A DNA stretch of 38,784 nucleotides from the NCBI GenBank assembly GCA_964410485.1, contig CAYPHJ010000041.1:1-38784 (forward strand), in the 5' to 3' direction. The notes below the pieces were generated by a model, which ran no database searches, was not told the origin of the DNA, and saw nothing but the letters and a program-made list of their open reading frames with translations. Below, piece after piece: positions 23,937 through 32,088 of the stretch (its first letter is position 1; each line of letters starts with the position of its first letter). This DNA comes from CAYPHJ01 sp964410485 (lineage in GTDB: Bacteria > Desulfobacterota > Binatia > UBA9968). A program made the position numbers and the translations under genes.

Positions 23937-25907
23937 CTATCTCGGCCGCTGGATACCCAGTGCCCGAATGCGGGAATTAAGAGTGGACGGATTAATCCCC
24001 AGGAGATCGGCGGCGCCGTCTTTGCCGGCCACCCGCCAGCCACAAGATTCCAGGGCGCGCGTGATATTTTCCTTTTCCAGTTGCTGCAGGTCACGAATTC
24101 GGAGAATTGTCCTGGATGCTTCTTGCGGCGCTTCCTTTACCGACTCGTCGCCGGCATTGTTTTCACCGAAAATTTCCGGAAGCGCGCGGTCGAGGTTGAG
24201 CGAACCGTCGCGGGAGGTAATCACGGCGCGCTCAATGACGTTTTGTAATTCGCGCACGTTCCCCGGCCACGAGTACGCCGTCAGACGTTTCTTGCACGCC
24301 TCGGAGAGAGGGCTGATCTTTTTCCCCATCCTCTGGGCAAACTTGGCGGCGAATTCGGATGCGAGAAGGACAATATCCTCCCTGCGCTCTCTTAGAGGGG
24401 GCACATTAATGGGAAACACGTTCAAACGGTAATACAGATCCTCACGAAAATGACCGGCACGTGTGGCCCTGGTCAGGTCCCGGTTGGTTGCTGCGATAAT
24501 GCGCACGTCGACCTTGTGCATTGCCGAGCTGCCAACCGGCGTATACTCGCCTTCCTGTAGAACACGCAGAAGCTTGGCTTGCAGATCGAGCGAAAGCTCT
24601 CCCACTTCGTCGAGGAAAATAGTCCCATGATCGGCCAACGCAAAGCGGCCCTCTCTTTTCTGGGTCGCGCCGGTGAAGGCGCCCTTTTCGTGACCGAAAA
24701 ACTCGCTCTCCATGAGCGCGGCCGGGATTGCCGCGCAATTAATCGTAATGAGCGGCTTGTTCTGCCGATGGCTGGTACGGTGGATCGCCCGCGCGATAAG
24801 CTCCTTGCCGGTTCCCGTCTCTCCGAGAATCAGCACCGTCGCATCGGTGGCGGCCACCTGCTCGATGTCCCGCAGGACCTCGTTCAGTGCTCGGCTCTGG
24901 CCGATGATATCGTCGTAGCCGCAGAGCGCCTTGATCTCTTCGCGCAGATACTCCGCCTCGGCCGTCAATGAATGAATCTTTTTCTCTGCTTCGAGCCGAT
25001 CATTCACATTTCTCAGGATCAACGTATAGAAAGGCTTTCCTTGCATTTCCGCGCGCGACAGCGTCGCCTCAGCGGGAAACTCGCCACGATCAGCGCGGCG
25101 TGCCTTCAGTCCTCCCGGAATCCACAGGGAACGCTGAGCGCCTGTTTTGTTCTCGAGGTCACACACCAGTCCGCGAAGTTTCTCGTGACTTTCTGCTAGA
25201 AACAGCTCGCCGATGTTGCGCGCCACCGCGGCGCGCGCATCGCATTGAAAGATCTGCTCCGCCGCAGGATTCACAAGCGTAACGACGAGGTCTGCATTGA
25301 ACTCGATGATGGCATCCATGGCGCTGCCGACGAGCCGGCTGAGCTTCTCTTCCCTCTCACGGACCTGCTTCTCGGCGCGCAGTCGTTGCAACTCCGCCGT
25401 TGCCCGGGCGGCAAAGATGCGAAAGAAGGCATGGACCTTCGGCTCATTGGGAATGGGACGCCTATCGATCACCGCAAGATGGCCCAGGATTCTGCCGTCG
25501 AGATCTTTCAGCGGCATGCCCAGGTAGCTCACCGCGCCGACCGACGTGATGTCCGGATCGTCCGGATAAAGCTCGAGGAGATTATCGGTGAAATGAACCA
25601 GGTTGGCCGTGTCAATAACCTGCTCGCATGGCGTTCCACTGATATCGACTTCGTAGCCCTGTACCCACTCGCCGTCCATCCAGAAGGCCAGCGCCCGCAG
25701 CCGGCGACACTCTTGAAGGTACTCGGTGACCCAGGCGCCGTGAGTTTTTAGCGCCTTGGCGAGATTTTCGACGAGTGCCGCAAAAAAGCGCTCGCCCGTT
25801 TCATTCGCTGTGCCCTCGAGTATCGTGCGCAGCGCGAGGTCTTCGTCCAGACCATGCAACGGATGAGCCGCACTTTTGTCCGAAATCTCTGTTTCAGAAA
25901 TTGCCAT
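23937..25907 (-). CDS. Sigma-54-dependent transcriptional activator (GAF-PAS-AAA+-Fis)
   Basis: A 656-residue enhancer-binding protein. Residues about 25-180 form a GAF-like sensor (LALRTILEGTANETGERFFAALVENLA, YLGMPLKDLDGRILGHLAV), and about 190-305 a PAS domain. The AAA+ core at about 335-575 has Walker A GETGTGKE (362-369), the sigma-54 contact loop GAFTGA (409-414), Walker B FLDE (431-434) and the WPGNVRELQN motif. The C-terminal Fis-type helix-turn-helix reads AADLLGINPSTLNSRIRALG. There is no phosphoreceiver domain, so it probably senses a small ligand or redox state through GAF/PAS, as FhlA/NorR-type proteins do. It lies directly upstream of both predicted target units. No operator was seen before its own start, so autoregulation through these sites is not indicated. 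Confidence 0.92.
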   Translation of the reverse strand: MAISETEISDKSAAHPLHGLDEDLALRTILEGTANETGERFFAALVENLAKALKTHGAWVTEYLQECRRLRALAFWMDGEWVQGYEVDISGTPCEQVIDTANLVHFTDNLLELYPDDPDITSVGAVSYLGMPLKDLDGRILGHLAVIDRRPIPNEPKVHAFFRIFAARATAELQRLRAEKQVREREEKLSRLVGSAMDAIIEFNADLVVTLVNPAAEQIFQCDARAAVARNIGELFLAESHEKLRGLVCDLENKTGAQRSLWIPGGLKARRADRGEFPAEATLSRAEMQGKPFYTLILRNVNDRLEAEKKIHSLTAEAEYLREEIKALCGYDDIIGQSRALNEVLRDIEQVAATDATVLILGETGTGKELIARAIHRTSHRQNKPLITINCAAIPAALMESEFFGHEKGAFTGATQKREGRFALADHGTIFLDEVGELSLDLQAKLLRVLQEGEYTPVGSSAMHKVDVRIIAATNRDLTRATRAGHFREDLYYRLNVFPINVPPLRERREDIVLLASEFAAKFAQRMGKKISPLSEACKKRLTAYSWPGNVRELQNVIERAVITSRDGSLNLDRALPEIFGENNAGDESVKEAPQEASRTILRIRDLQQLEKENITRALESCGWRVAGKDGAADLLGINPSTLNSRIRALGIQRPR

Positions 25908-26062
25908 AAGCTCAACGATACGCTCGCCGGATGTGTTTCGATCCTCACCCGAGAGGTGCAGTTACTATCCGCAAAGGAGCCTTACTTGTCAAGCAAACGC
26001 TGGCAATCCTTGCATGTCCTTTGGGCATCAAATACCCTGGGGGCCGCTCACCCCCTGTGAGT

Positions 26063-26719
26063 ATGAAAATGATGAATACGGACAACTTGCTTCAGATCAT
26101 GAAAGCCCGCCGCAGCGTCAGAGTTTACAAGAGCGGCACAGTGACAGAGGCGCAACTGAACGCGATCTTGGAAGCGGGCCGCTGGGCTCCGTCCGGGGCG
26201 AACACTCAGCCATGGGAGTTTGTGATTACCCGGGACCGCAAGAAAATGAGGCGCGTTCGCCAGATCTATGACAACGAGTGGAAACAACGGAAACGCGAAG
26301 ATCCCCTTCATTACAAGGGTCTCAAGAAGGATTACGTTGGTGATGTCAGTGTCATTATTCTTGTGTGCGGCGACCCCAGGACAAAAGAAGTCTACCTGAC
26401 CACCCGCCAGCCCGCCGACCGCGAAAAACTCTTTCAGGCGAGTGTTGCCAATGCCGTAGAGCACATGATGCTTGCGGCCGCAAGTATGAAGCTGGGTACG
26501 GTCTGGGTTTCGGTGCGAGAGGAAGTCGAGCCGGAGCTGCGCGAGCTGTTCAAAATTCCAGATCAGCTCCGCTTGTTATGGGTCGCTCCCGTCGGCCACG
26601 CCCGCAGCTGGCCGGCGGCCAAGCCACGGCGTAACACCGGCGCGTTTACACACTTCGAAGTCTATGACCGAAAAAAGCTGCGCCGTGATTCCGACATCCG
26701 CCCCTGGCCGAAAGGCTAA
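26063..26719 (+). CDS. Nitroreductase family protein
   Basis: A 218-residue FMN-dependent oxidoreductase fold. The N-terminal FMN-binding motif is IMKARRSVRVYKSGTVTEAQLNAILEAGRWAPSGANTQPWEFVIT; later come VANAVEHMMLAAASMKLGTVWVSV and a C-terminal VGHARSWPAAKPRR. It reduces nitro, quinone or enone groups using NAD(P)H in known relatives. The frame is open upstream to 25931, but family similarity begins at ATG 26063; a weak GTGAG precedes it. It is divergent from the sigma-54 regulator with 155 bp between starts. A functional link with that regulon is only suggested by position. Confidence 0.87.
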   Translation: MKMMNTDNLLQIMKARRSVRVYKSGTVTEAQLNAILEAGRWAPSGANTQPWEFVITRDRKKMRRVRQIYDNEWKQRKREDPLHYKGLKKDYVGDVSVIILVCGDPRTKEVYLTTRQPADREKLFQASVANAVEHMMLAAASMKLGTVWVSVREEVEPELRELFKIPDQLRLLWVAPVGHARSWPAAKPRRNTGAFTHFEVYDRKKLRRDSDIRPWPKG

Positions 26720-26744
26720 GCACACGGATTTAGACTTCTGAATG

Positions 26745-26886
26745 CCTCCCGCAAAGGCGCTAAGGCGCGAGGGCCTTTAAGATTCCTCACTCCGTTCGGG
26801 ATGACACCTCTGTCATTTCGACCGAAGGGAGAAATCTTGTTTTTTTCCACGTATCACTTTGCGCCTTGGCGTCTTGGCGGGATAAG
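26745..26886. repeat. Composite intergenic repeat with 60-bp palindrome
   Basis: The segment 26779-26838 is a long imperfect palindrome: AAGATTCCTCACTCCGTTCG on the left arm and CGACCGAAGGGAGAAATCTT on the right, joined by GATGACA-cctc-TGTCATT. It is flanked by GGCGCTAAGGCGCG (about 26755) and GCGCCTTGGCGTCTTGGCGG (26861-26880). Degenerate versions of both parts recur at 38052-38125, so these are dispersed genomic repeats. The palindrome would fold strongly in RNA or single-stranded DNA and may serve as a bidirectional terminator between the convergent nitroreductase and DMT genes. Confidence 0.7.
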
Positions 26887-26926
26887 TTATTACAGTCGTT
26901 TTGTCCAACATTTCTGCGCTGAGGAT

Positions 26927-27787
26927 TTAACGCAGCGTGATTAGCGCGACTCCGGCGACCATAAAGATTGCGCCGAGCACAATTCGCGCATTCAATGTCT
27001 CGACGCCGCGGAGAAACAGGCCGCTGAAGAGAACTGTGAACAGCGGAGTCGTGTTGAGGAGTGGAATGATAGCCGACAGATCTCCTCGGGCCAGCGCAAC
27101 GAAGTTCAAGATTTGTGCCGATACGGCGACGAACGCTGCGCTAACAAAAAAAACAAGGCTTTGCCGCTCTATACGCACCGAGCTTCTTCTCTTGGTTACT
27201 AAAAGAAACAGCACGAGCAGAATCAGCGAAGTCGTCGTCACCATGACTGTGGCGACAAAAGGATCGGGAAGAATGTTTAGCCCCTGCTTGCGCAGACTTT
27301 GCGAGACGGCAGAGACCAATGCGGCTCCTAACGGAAAGGTCACGTCGATCAGCCTCCAGTTAGGCTGGCCGCGCTGTTGCCAGGAGATTATCCAGACGCT
27401 CGCCACAATCAAAACAGTCCCGGCATAAACCAACAGGCTCGGCCGCTCATGCAAAAGAGTCACGGCAATGGCAGCGGCAAAAAGAGGTTCCGATCCTCTC
27501 AGGGGCCCTGCTCGCGACACGCCGATACGGGTCAGCCCTTCATAATAGAGAGCGCGCGCGAACAGCGGCTGAAGGCAGCCGCTGATGACAAAGTAAAGCA
27601 TGGCCGGCGACTTTAAAAAGTCCAGTGAATAGAAGCTCAAGATATAACTCCAGATGGAGACGGCGGAGACGAGAAAGCTTACCAGCATCGCGGCAAAGAT
27701 GTTGGACTGCCGAGCGCCCAAGCGGACCAAGACGGAATCACCCGCCCACCCCATGGCGGAGAAGATGGCGATGATTTCAGGTCGCAC
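26927..27787 (-). CDS. EamA/DMT-family membrane transporter
   Basis: A 286-residue protein with ten predicted helices in two EamA halves (IIAIFSAMGWAGDSVLVRLGA; VTFPLGAALVSAVSQSLRKQGL). The YYEGLTRIGVSRAGPLRGSEPLFAAAIAVTLL and ARGDLSAIIPLLNTTPLFTVLFSGLFLRG blocks are typical EamA ends of each half. It is probably an inner-membrane exporter with unknown substrate. GTG 27787 is the start; an AGGGCGAG stretch precedes it. It stands alone, convergent with the nitroreductase and divergent from the cupin gene. It is not closely similar to the DMT protein encoded at 18157-19110. Confidence 0.85.
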   Translation of the reverse strand: MRPEIIAIFSAMGWAGDSVLVRLGARQSNIFAAMLVSFLVSAVSIWSYILSFYSLDFLKSPAMLYFVISGCLQPLFARALYYEGLTRIGVSRAGPLRGSEPLFAAAIAVTLLHERPSLLVYAGTVLIVASVWIISWQQRGQPNWRLIDVTFPLGAALVSAVSQSLRKQGLNILPDPFVATVMVTTTSLILLVLFLLVTKRRSSVRIERQSLVFFVSAAFVAVSAQILNFVALARGDLSAIIPLLNTTPLFTVLFSGLFLRGVETLNARIVLGAIFMVAGVALITLR

Positions 27788-27971
27788 TTGTGCTCGCCCT
27801 TTTCATTGCGGGTGGAACGGCTGTCGCAATCCTGTCGCACCAAACTGTCTGCGAAGTCATCACATAATCCGACGGGGTTTACATTTGCAAGCCGGTGCGA
27901 ATTAGTGGTGGCCTGCTTGCCAAAGGAGATCTCTCCGGCCTAGAATTACGGCAAATTCGCAAGGAGGTCTT

Positions 27972-28418
27972 ATGGAAACCAGGAACGCCCAACCTCAACT
28001 CGTCCAACTAAAAACTCAGCTCGTACGTCAGGGGCATACGCGGCATCTGTTAGCGGAAACCGATCTCATGACCCTGAGAATTCATTGCTATTCTCCGGGC
28101 ATTGGCGAGAACGCGCTACATGCGCACACAAAAGAGGACCATATTTTCCTGGTGCTGCAGGGAACCGCTCAATTCAATACGGGCAAAGACGGCAAGACAA
28201 TACTGAACGCGAAGAAGAATCAGGCGGTCGTTCTTCCGGCCGGCTGCTATTATCAGTTTTGTAATTCCGGCGATACTCCGCTCGTGATGGCGCGCATCGG
28301 CGCAGGACAGGACAAATCGGACATGCGCCTTAATCCTGACGGCACGCCGATTCCGGGAAGAAGTCACGAGCAAGGGGTAGCCAAACCAGTCCTGATCGAA
28401 GGTGCTTTTTTTGAATGA
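27972..28418 (+). CDS. Single-domain cupin protein
   Basis: A 148-residue cupin. Motif 1 is visible as GENALHAHTKEDHIFLVLQGTAQF, with His-x-His and Asp/His metal-ligand candidates, and motif 2 as AVVLPAGCYYQFCNSGDTPLVMARIG. It is probably a metal-binding beta-barrel that either catalyses a small reaction (dioxygenase, isomerase) or binds a ligand. The C-terminal tail (NPDGTPIPGRSHEQGV) is typical of cupins from aromatic- or sugar-degrading bacteria, but substrate is not inferable. It has an excellent AAGGAGG ribosome binding site before the ATG. It is monocistronic by context. Confidence 0.85.
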   Translation: METRNAQPQLVQLKTQLVRQGHTRHLLAETDLMTLRIHCYSPGIGENALHAHTKEDHIFLVLQGTAQFNTGKDGKTILNAKKNQAVVLPAGCYYQFCNSGDTPLVMARIGAGQDKSDMRLNPDGTPIPGRSHEQGVAKPVLIEGAFFE

Positions 28419-28498
28419 CTGTAAGTTCCGTTACATCTTACGCAAAGGACAAGACCTGCGGTAGGTTTGCGGGCCAGTCGCAATTGCCCGAAAATACC

Positions 28499-28708
28499 TC
28501 AGCGAAAGTAACGCATGCGGGTCATTCTATGACGGAGGGTTTTTAGTTCTGTTGCCAGCCAGCGCCGCTGATCCTTGTGGCGCTCGAGATGGGCTTTGAA
28601 TAGCGATTGCGGGTATATTTTTGCCCCGCATTTATGGCATTGCATAGCGTTGATCTTTCGGTCTTGAACCTTGATTGGCTTAGACTCGGCTCGCACAACC
28701 TGCTGCAT
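28499..28708 (-). CDS. Small protein with a classical C2H2 zinc finger
   Basis: A 69-residue basic protein. Residues 24-44 read CHKC...HLERH, that is Cys24-x2-Cys27-x12-His40-x3-His44, the exact spacing of a eukaryotic-type C2H2 finger, with Leu and Tyr/Phe at core positions. The C-terminal tail is strongly basic (ERHKDQRRW...KTLRHRMTRMRY). This suggests nucleic-acid binding or a protein-interaction module. Bacterial C2H2 proteins are known mainly from the Ros/MucR group, whose finger has a shorter Cys-His spacing. ATG 28708 has a GGAGGAGG ribosome binding site; a longer upstream frame to 28846 is unnecessary. It follows the aldo/keto reductase gene by 144 bp on the same strand. Confidence 0.68.
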   Translation of the reverse strand: MQQVVRAESKPIKVQDRKINAMQCHKCGAKIYPQSLFKAHLERHKDQRRWLATELKTLRHRMTRMRYFR

Positions 28709-28852
28709 GTTCGCCTCCTCCACGTTGTTGCCATTCGATGAGAGCAAGCGACATGCCAGCGGTGTTTGAAAACAGTCTCTACATTCTCCGTGCGTCTTGG
28801 CGCCCCTGGAGATACAGGAGCACGCGCGAGTAGTCGTATCCGGCAATTTGAC

Positions 28853-29752
28853 TCAGGTTTGTCCTACCCAGCTTGTTTTTGCTACTGCCTGCCAGCGGGC
28901 GCGCATGCCGTCGAACAGTTCCTTGGGTAAAGGCCCGGCGGTTATGGTCGCACTGTTTTCCGCGAACCTTCCGGGGTTGGTCGTCCCGACGATGGCCGTG
29001 TGAACTCCAGGCACGCTGAGTGTGAACCGAAGTGCAACGGCAACAGAAGACTTAAACTCGCCCTGGAGGAACTCATAGTCGAGCTTTTGCAGGCGCTCCC
29101 AATAGGTCCGGCCATACGAGTCACTCGGCGGTCGATCCCCGTTGTGCCAGGCGACATTGGCAATCGGACGCTTGGCGATCACACCCATGCCGGCCTGTTG
29201 TGCGAGCGGCAATACACGGTCGAGCGCGTCCTGATCAGCGATGCTGATCGATGTTTGCAGCGTGTCGAAGACGCCGCTCTTGACGGCGTAAAGCGCCGCC
29301 TGGCTGTCGCCGCTATAGCCGATCCAGCGCGTGTCACCGCGTTCACGCGCGCGGTTCAGCGCATCGATGACGTCCCCTTTGCGGAGTTCCGTTTCCGAGC
29401 AGCTGTGCAATTGGATCAAGTCGACGTATTCGGTCTTCAGACGCTTAAGGCTTCGTTGGATGCTCCTGATTAGTGATTCCGGGCGCCAATCGGGAGCGCT
29501 CCAACCGCCTTCGTGCCCGCATTTAGTGAACAGACAATAGTCTCTGCGCCGTCTTCCTACGGCTTCACCAATCAGCTCCTCGCTGGTTAGATAACATTCT
29601 GCCGTATCGATGACATTCACGCCCTGATCAAGAGCCTCATTCAACAGTTTTTTGGCGGCGGTAAGCGAGACACGGTCGTACCCGAGTTCCGAACCGCCAA
29701 AGCCGAGGACACTCACGTTCAGGCCACTTTTGCCAAGTTTGCGGTATTCCAT
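28853..29752 (-). CDS. Aldo/keto reductase
   Basis: A 299-residue TIM-barrel AKR. The N-terminus MEYRKLGKSGLNVSVLGFGGSELG is followed by the catalytic tetrad region: Asp in NVIDTAECY with Tyr, Lys in LFTKCGHEGGW, and His in LIQLHSCSE. The NADPH-binding end is VHTAIVGTTNPGRFAENSATI. It reduces aldehydes or ketones with NADPH. It is 40 bp after the E1-beta gene, and thus possibly the end of the E1 operon. This could indicate reduction of an aldehyde or diketone made by those TPP enzymes (inference). Confidence 0.9.
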   Translation of the reverse strand: MEYRKLGKSGLNVSVLGFGGSELGYDRVSLTAAKKLLNEALDQGVNVIDTAECYLTSEELIGEAVGRRRRDYCLFTKCGHEGGWSAPDWRPESLIRSIQRSLKRLKTEYVDLIQLHSCSETELRKGDVIDALNRARERGDTRWIGYSGDSQAALYAVKSGVFDTLQTSISIADQDALDRVLPLAQQAGMGVIAKRPIANVAWHNGDRPPSDSYGRTYWERLQKLDYEFLQGEFKSSVAVALRFTLSVPGVHTAIVGTTNPGRFAENSATITAGPLPKELFDGMRARWQAVAKTSWVGQT

Positions 29753-29792
29753 CTCAGTATCCCTGCAGTAAGAATAATCTGGCCGACAACGA

Positions 29793-30788
29793 CTACGCCG
29801 ATGAGGCCGATCCTGAGCCGTTCAAGACGCGCTCGATTGCGCGGATAATCTCGTTCTTGCCAGGAACGAAGCTCTCTTCGAGCACGGGACTTGCGGGAAC
29901 CGGACTGAATGGCGCCGCAACGCGCACAATCGGGCTGTCGAGATAGTAAAAAGCCTCCCGCTGCACCTGAGTGGCAATCTCGGCGCCAATGCCGCCCTGC
30001 TCAACGGCTTCATGCGCAATAATCAACCGGCCGGTTTTCTTGACGGAACTCGCGATTGTTTTGATATCCAGTGGAGACAATGTCCGGGGGTCAATCACCT
30101 CGACGGAAATGCCTCTGGTGGAGATCTCTGCCGCAGCCTCAAGACTTGCGCTCAACAACTTGGCGGTCGCGACGATCGTCAGATCACTCCCATTTCTTAC
30201 CACCAGCGCCTTGCCAATCGGCACAAGATGATCGCCGTCAGGCACCGGAGCGCGCGCAGAATAGAGACCACGGTGTTCTATCAAGATAACCGGGTTATCG
30301 TCGCGAATTGCGGCTTTGAGCAACCCGTGTGCATCCGTTGCGGTAGCCGGCAGTACCACCTTGATTCCCGGTACATGGCAAAACCAGGATTCGAGGCTTT
30401 GGGAATGGTGCGCCCCCATATGGCCGCTGACCCCGCACTGTACGCGCACGGTCAGCGGCACTGCCAGTTGGCCGCCCGACATGTAGTGAAGCTTGGCGGC
30501 GTGGTTTACAAGTTGATCCATCGCCAAGGTGATGAAGTCGATGAACATTATTTCCACGACAGGCCTGAGCCCGGCGGCTGCCGCGCCGATGGCCAGACCC
30601 ATGACCGTCCCCTCGCTGATGGGCGTATTCACGACGCGGTTTTGACCGAACTCCTCGGCCAATCCTTTCGTCACGCCGAACGGTCCGCCGAGCGCAACAT
30701 CCTCACCGAAGAGATAAACGGAGGAGTCGCGGCTCATCTCCTGACGTAATCCGGCGCGGATCGCCTCTAGAAAAGTTTGCTCCGGCAT
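29793..30788 (-). CDS. TPP-dependent 2-oxoacid/acetoin dehydrogenase E1 component, beta subunit (pair 1)
   Basis: A 331-residue E1-beta of the AcoB/PdhB type. It has SVYLFGEDVALGGPFGVTKGLAEEFG, then the TPP-activating Glu in NTPISEGTVMGLAIGAAAAGLRPVVEIMFIDF, HHSQSLESWFCHVPGIKVVLPATATDAHGLLKAAI, and the C-terminal transketolase domain VEVIDPRTLSPLDI with VEQGGIGAEIA. It forms a heterotetramer with an E1-alpha. Its natural partner is the alpha subunit encoded 217 bp upstream at 31006-31974. No lipoyl E2 or E3 gene is seen in the window. Substrate could be acetoin, pyruvate or a branched ketoacid; not resolved. Confidence 0.88.
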   Translation of the reverse strand: MPEQTFLEAIRAGLRQEMSRDSSVYLFGEDVALGGPFGVTKGLAEEFGQNRVVNTPISEGTVMGLAIGAAAAGLRPVVEIMFIDFITLAMDQLVNHAAKLHYMSGGQLAVPLTVRVQCGVSGHMGAHHSQSLESWFCHVPGIKVVLPATATDAHGLLKAAIRDDNPVILIEHRGLYSARAPVPDGDHLVPIGKALVVRNGSDLTIVATAKLLSASLEAAAEISTRGISVEVIDPRTLSPLDIKTIASSVKKTGRLIIAHEAVEQGGIGAEIATQVQREAFYYLDSPIVRVAAPFSPVPASPVLEESFVPGKNEIIRAIERVLNGSGSASSA

Positions 30789-30829
30789 AATAGCAACTCA
30801 CTCTAACCAACAGCGTCTACTCGCCGAAG

Positions 30830-31005
30830 GCGTCCTATCGCGCCAAAAGCGCCAAGCAGCTCAAATGCAAACCCGAAACCCGAAGCTCGAAATCCGAAAC
30901 AAATCAAAAGTAGGCAAATCCCAATTTTAAAACTCCAATTCCGTTTGGAACATTGAGACATTGAACTTGTTTCGAATTTCGAATTTCGTACTTCTAGTTT
31001 TCTCC
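30830..31005. repeat. Low-complexity GAAATTCGAAA-type spacer
   Basis: Between E1-beta and E1-alpha of pair 1, the minus strand reads GAAATTCGAAATTCGAAAC, then AATGTCTCAATGTTCCAAAC, GGAGTTTTAAAATTGGGAT and CGGATTTCGAGCTTCGGGT. It is a degenerate repetitive spacer, A/T-richer than its surroundings, that interrupts what is otherwise an operon. It holds no ORF with support. Confidence 0.6.
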
Positions 31006-31974
31006 TCAAGCCGTTACTTGCCTGTCCACTTCCTCAGGTGCAGGATAAGGGGACGACAGAGCAAATTCGGCTGCCTTCTCCACGAGATCGCGAGCTGCGT
31101 TTTCGATGGCGCTGGCCTCTTCATTGCTTAGCACCTTTTGTCTTTTGAGAACCCGTGTAAAACGGGCGATGGGATCTTTTTGTTTCCACTGCGCGAGTTG
31201 GGACAACTCTCGATACTTCGCCGGGTCCCCCTCATAGTGACCACGGAGCCGATACGTCAGGCACTCGAGGAAACTCGGACCCCTGCCGCCGCGGCCGCGT
31301 TGGATCGCGTTGTTCATCGCCGGGCGTACTTGGCCGAGATCGTTCCCGTCCACCGTGCTGGCCGGTATGCGATAGGTCTTGGCGTGATTGGCAAGTCGTT
31401 CAACAACGGTATGTGCCGACAACGGAGTAAACTCCGCATAGCCGTTGTTCTCGCATACGAAAATCACCGGCAATCGCCAGAGGCTCGCGATGTTGAGCGA
31501 TTCATGAAAGGCGGCTGCCTGCCCGGCGCCATCGCCAAAGAACACGACCGCGACTTGCCCTTGATTTCTTTCTTTGGCTGCGAAGGCCGCGCCCAGGGCG
31601 AGCGGAATGGTGCCGCCAACGACTCCCGTCGCCGTTACAAAGCCGGAGTCCAGGGCGACGACGTGCATGGAACCCCCCTTGCCGCCGCAGTAACCTGTCG
31701 CGCGGCCGGCGATCTCTGCCATCAGGCGATGGATGTCTGCCCCTTTGGCAATCGCGTGGCCATGCGACCGATGGCCGCCGAAGACGTAATCGTCCGTGCG
31801 TAGCAGGCTGCAGACACCCACCGCAACCGCCTCTTGGCCGATACCCAAATGCAGCAAGCCAACGATTTTACGCGCGGCATACAGTGCCGAGACTTTTTCT
31901 TCGAACGCCCGGATGAGCCACATCCGGCGGAGCAGCTCGATAAGCTCCTTCGGTTCTTCTTTCTTAGCGGCCAT
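31006..31974 (-). CDS. TPP-dependent 2-oxoacid/acetoin dehydrogenase E1 component, alpha subunit (pair 1)
   Basis: A 322-residue AcoA/PdhA-type E1-alpha. It begins RRMWLIRAFEEKVSALYAARKIVGLLHLGIGQEAVAVG, has HRSHGHAIAKG, then GGKGGSMHVVALDSGFVTATGVVGGTIPLALGAAFA, and the TPP-Mg motif GDG...NN as FFGDGAGQAAAFHESLNIASLWRLPVIFVCENNGY. The phosphorylation-loop-like RLRGHYEGDPAKYR is intact. It should decarboxylate a 2-oxoacid or cleave acetoin with its beta partner (29793-30788). The start ATG 31974 has a weak ribosome binding site. A GTCTGCGGT repeat spacer separates it from the upstream E1 pair. Confidence 0.88.
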   Translation of the reverse strand: MAAKKEEPKELIELLRRMWLIRAFEEKVSALYAARKIVGLLHLGIGQEAVAVGVCSLLRTDDYVFGGHRSHGHAIAKGADIHRLMAEIAGRATGYCGGKGGSMHVVALDSGFVTATGVVGGTIPLALGAAFAAKERNQGQVAVVFFGDGAGQAAAFHESLNIASLWRLPVIFVCENNGYAEFTPLSAHTVVERLANHAKTYRIPASTVDGNDLGQVRPAMNNAIQRGRGGRGPSFLECLTYRLRGHYEGDPAKYRELSQLAQWKQKDPIARFTRVLKRQKVLSNEEASAIENAARDLVEKAAEFALSSPYPAPEEVDRQVTA

Positions 31975-31984
31975 GGCTGGGTTC

Positions 31985-32050
31985 GACGTCCGTCTGCGGT
32001 TGTTTGCGGCGGTCTGCGGTCCATCGTCTGCGGTCGTTCGGGTGTGTCGC
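31985..32050. repeat. Degenerate GTCTGCGGT repeat spacer
   Basis: Four imperfect copies of GTCTGCGGT(C/T) occur within about 60 bp (gtccgtctgcggt, gcggtctgcggt, cgtctgcggtcg). It sits between the two E1 gene pairs in the gap 31975-32088, which has no ORF. It is a low-complexity intergenic element like the one at 30830-31005. Confidence 0.6.
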
Positions 32051-32088
32051 CGATGTCGTCACTCTCGTGCTCGTAAACGAGCGCGTGA

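Noticed and set aside
25999..26016. Possible sigma-54 promoter (CTGGCAATCCTTGCAT) before the nitroreductase gene
   Set aside because: The GG and GC elements are 2 bp too close for the -24/-12 spacing, and no GTGAGATCTCAC operator lies nearby.
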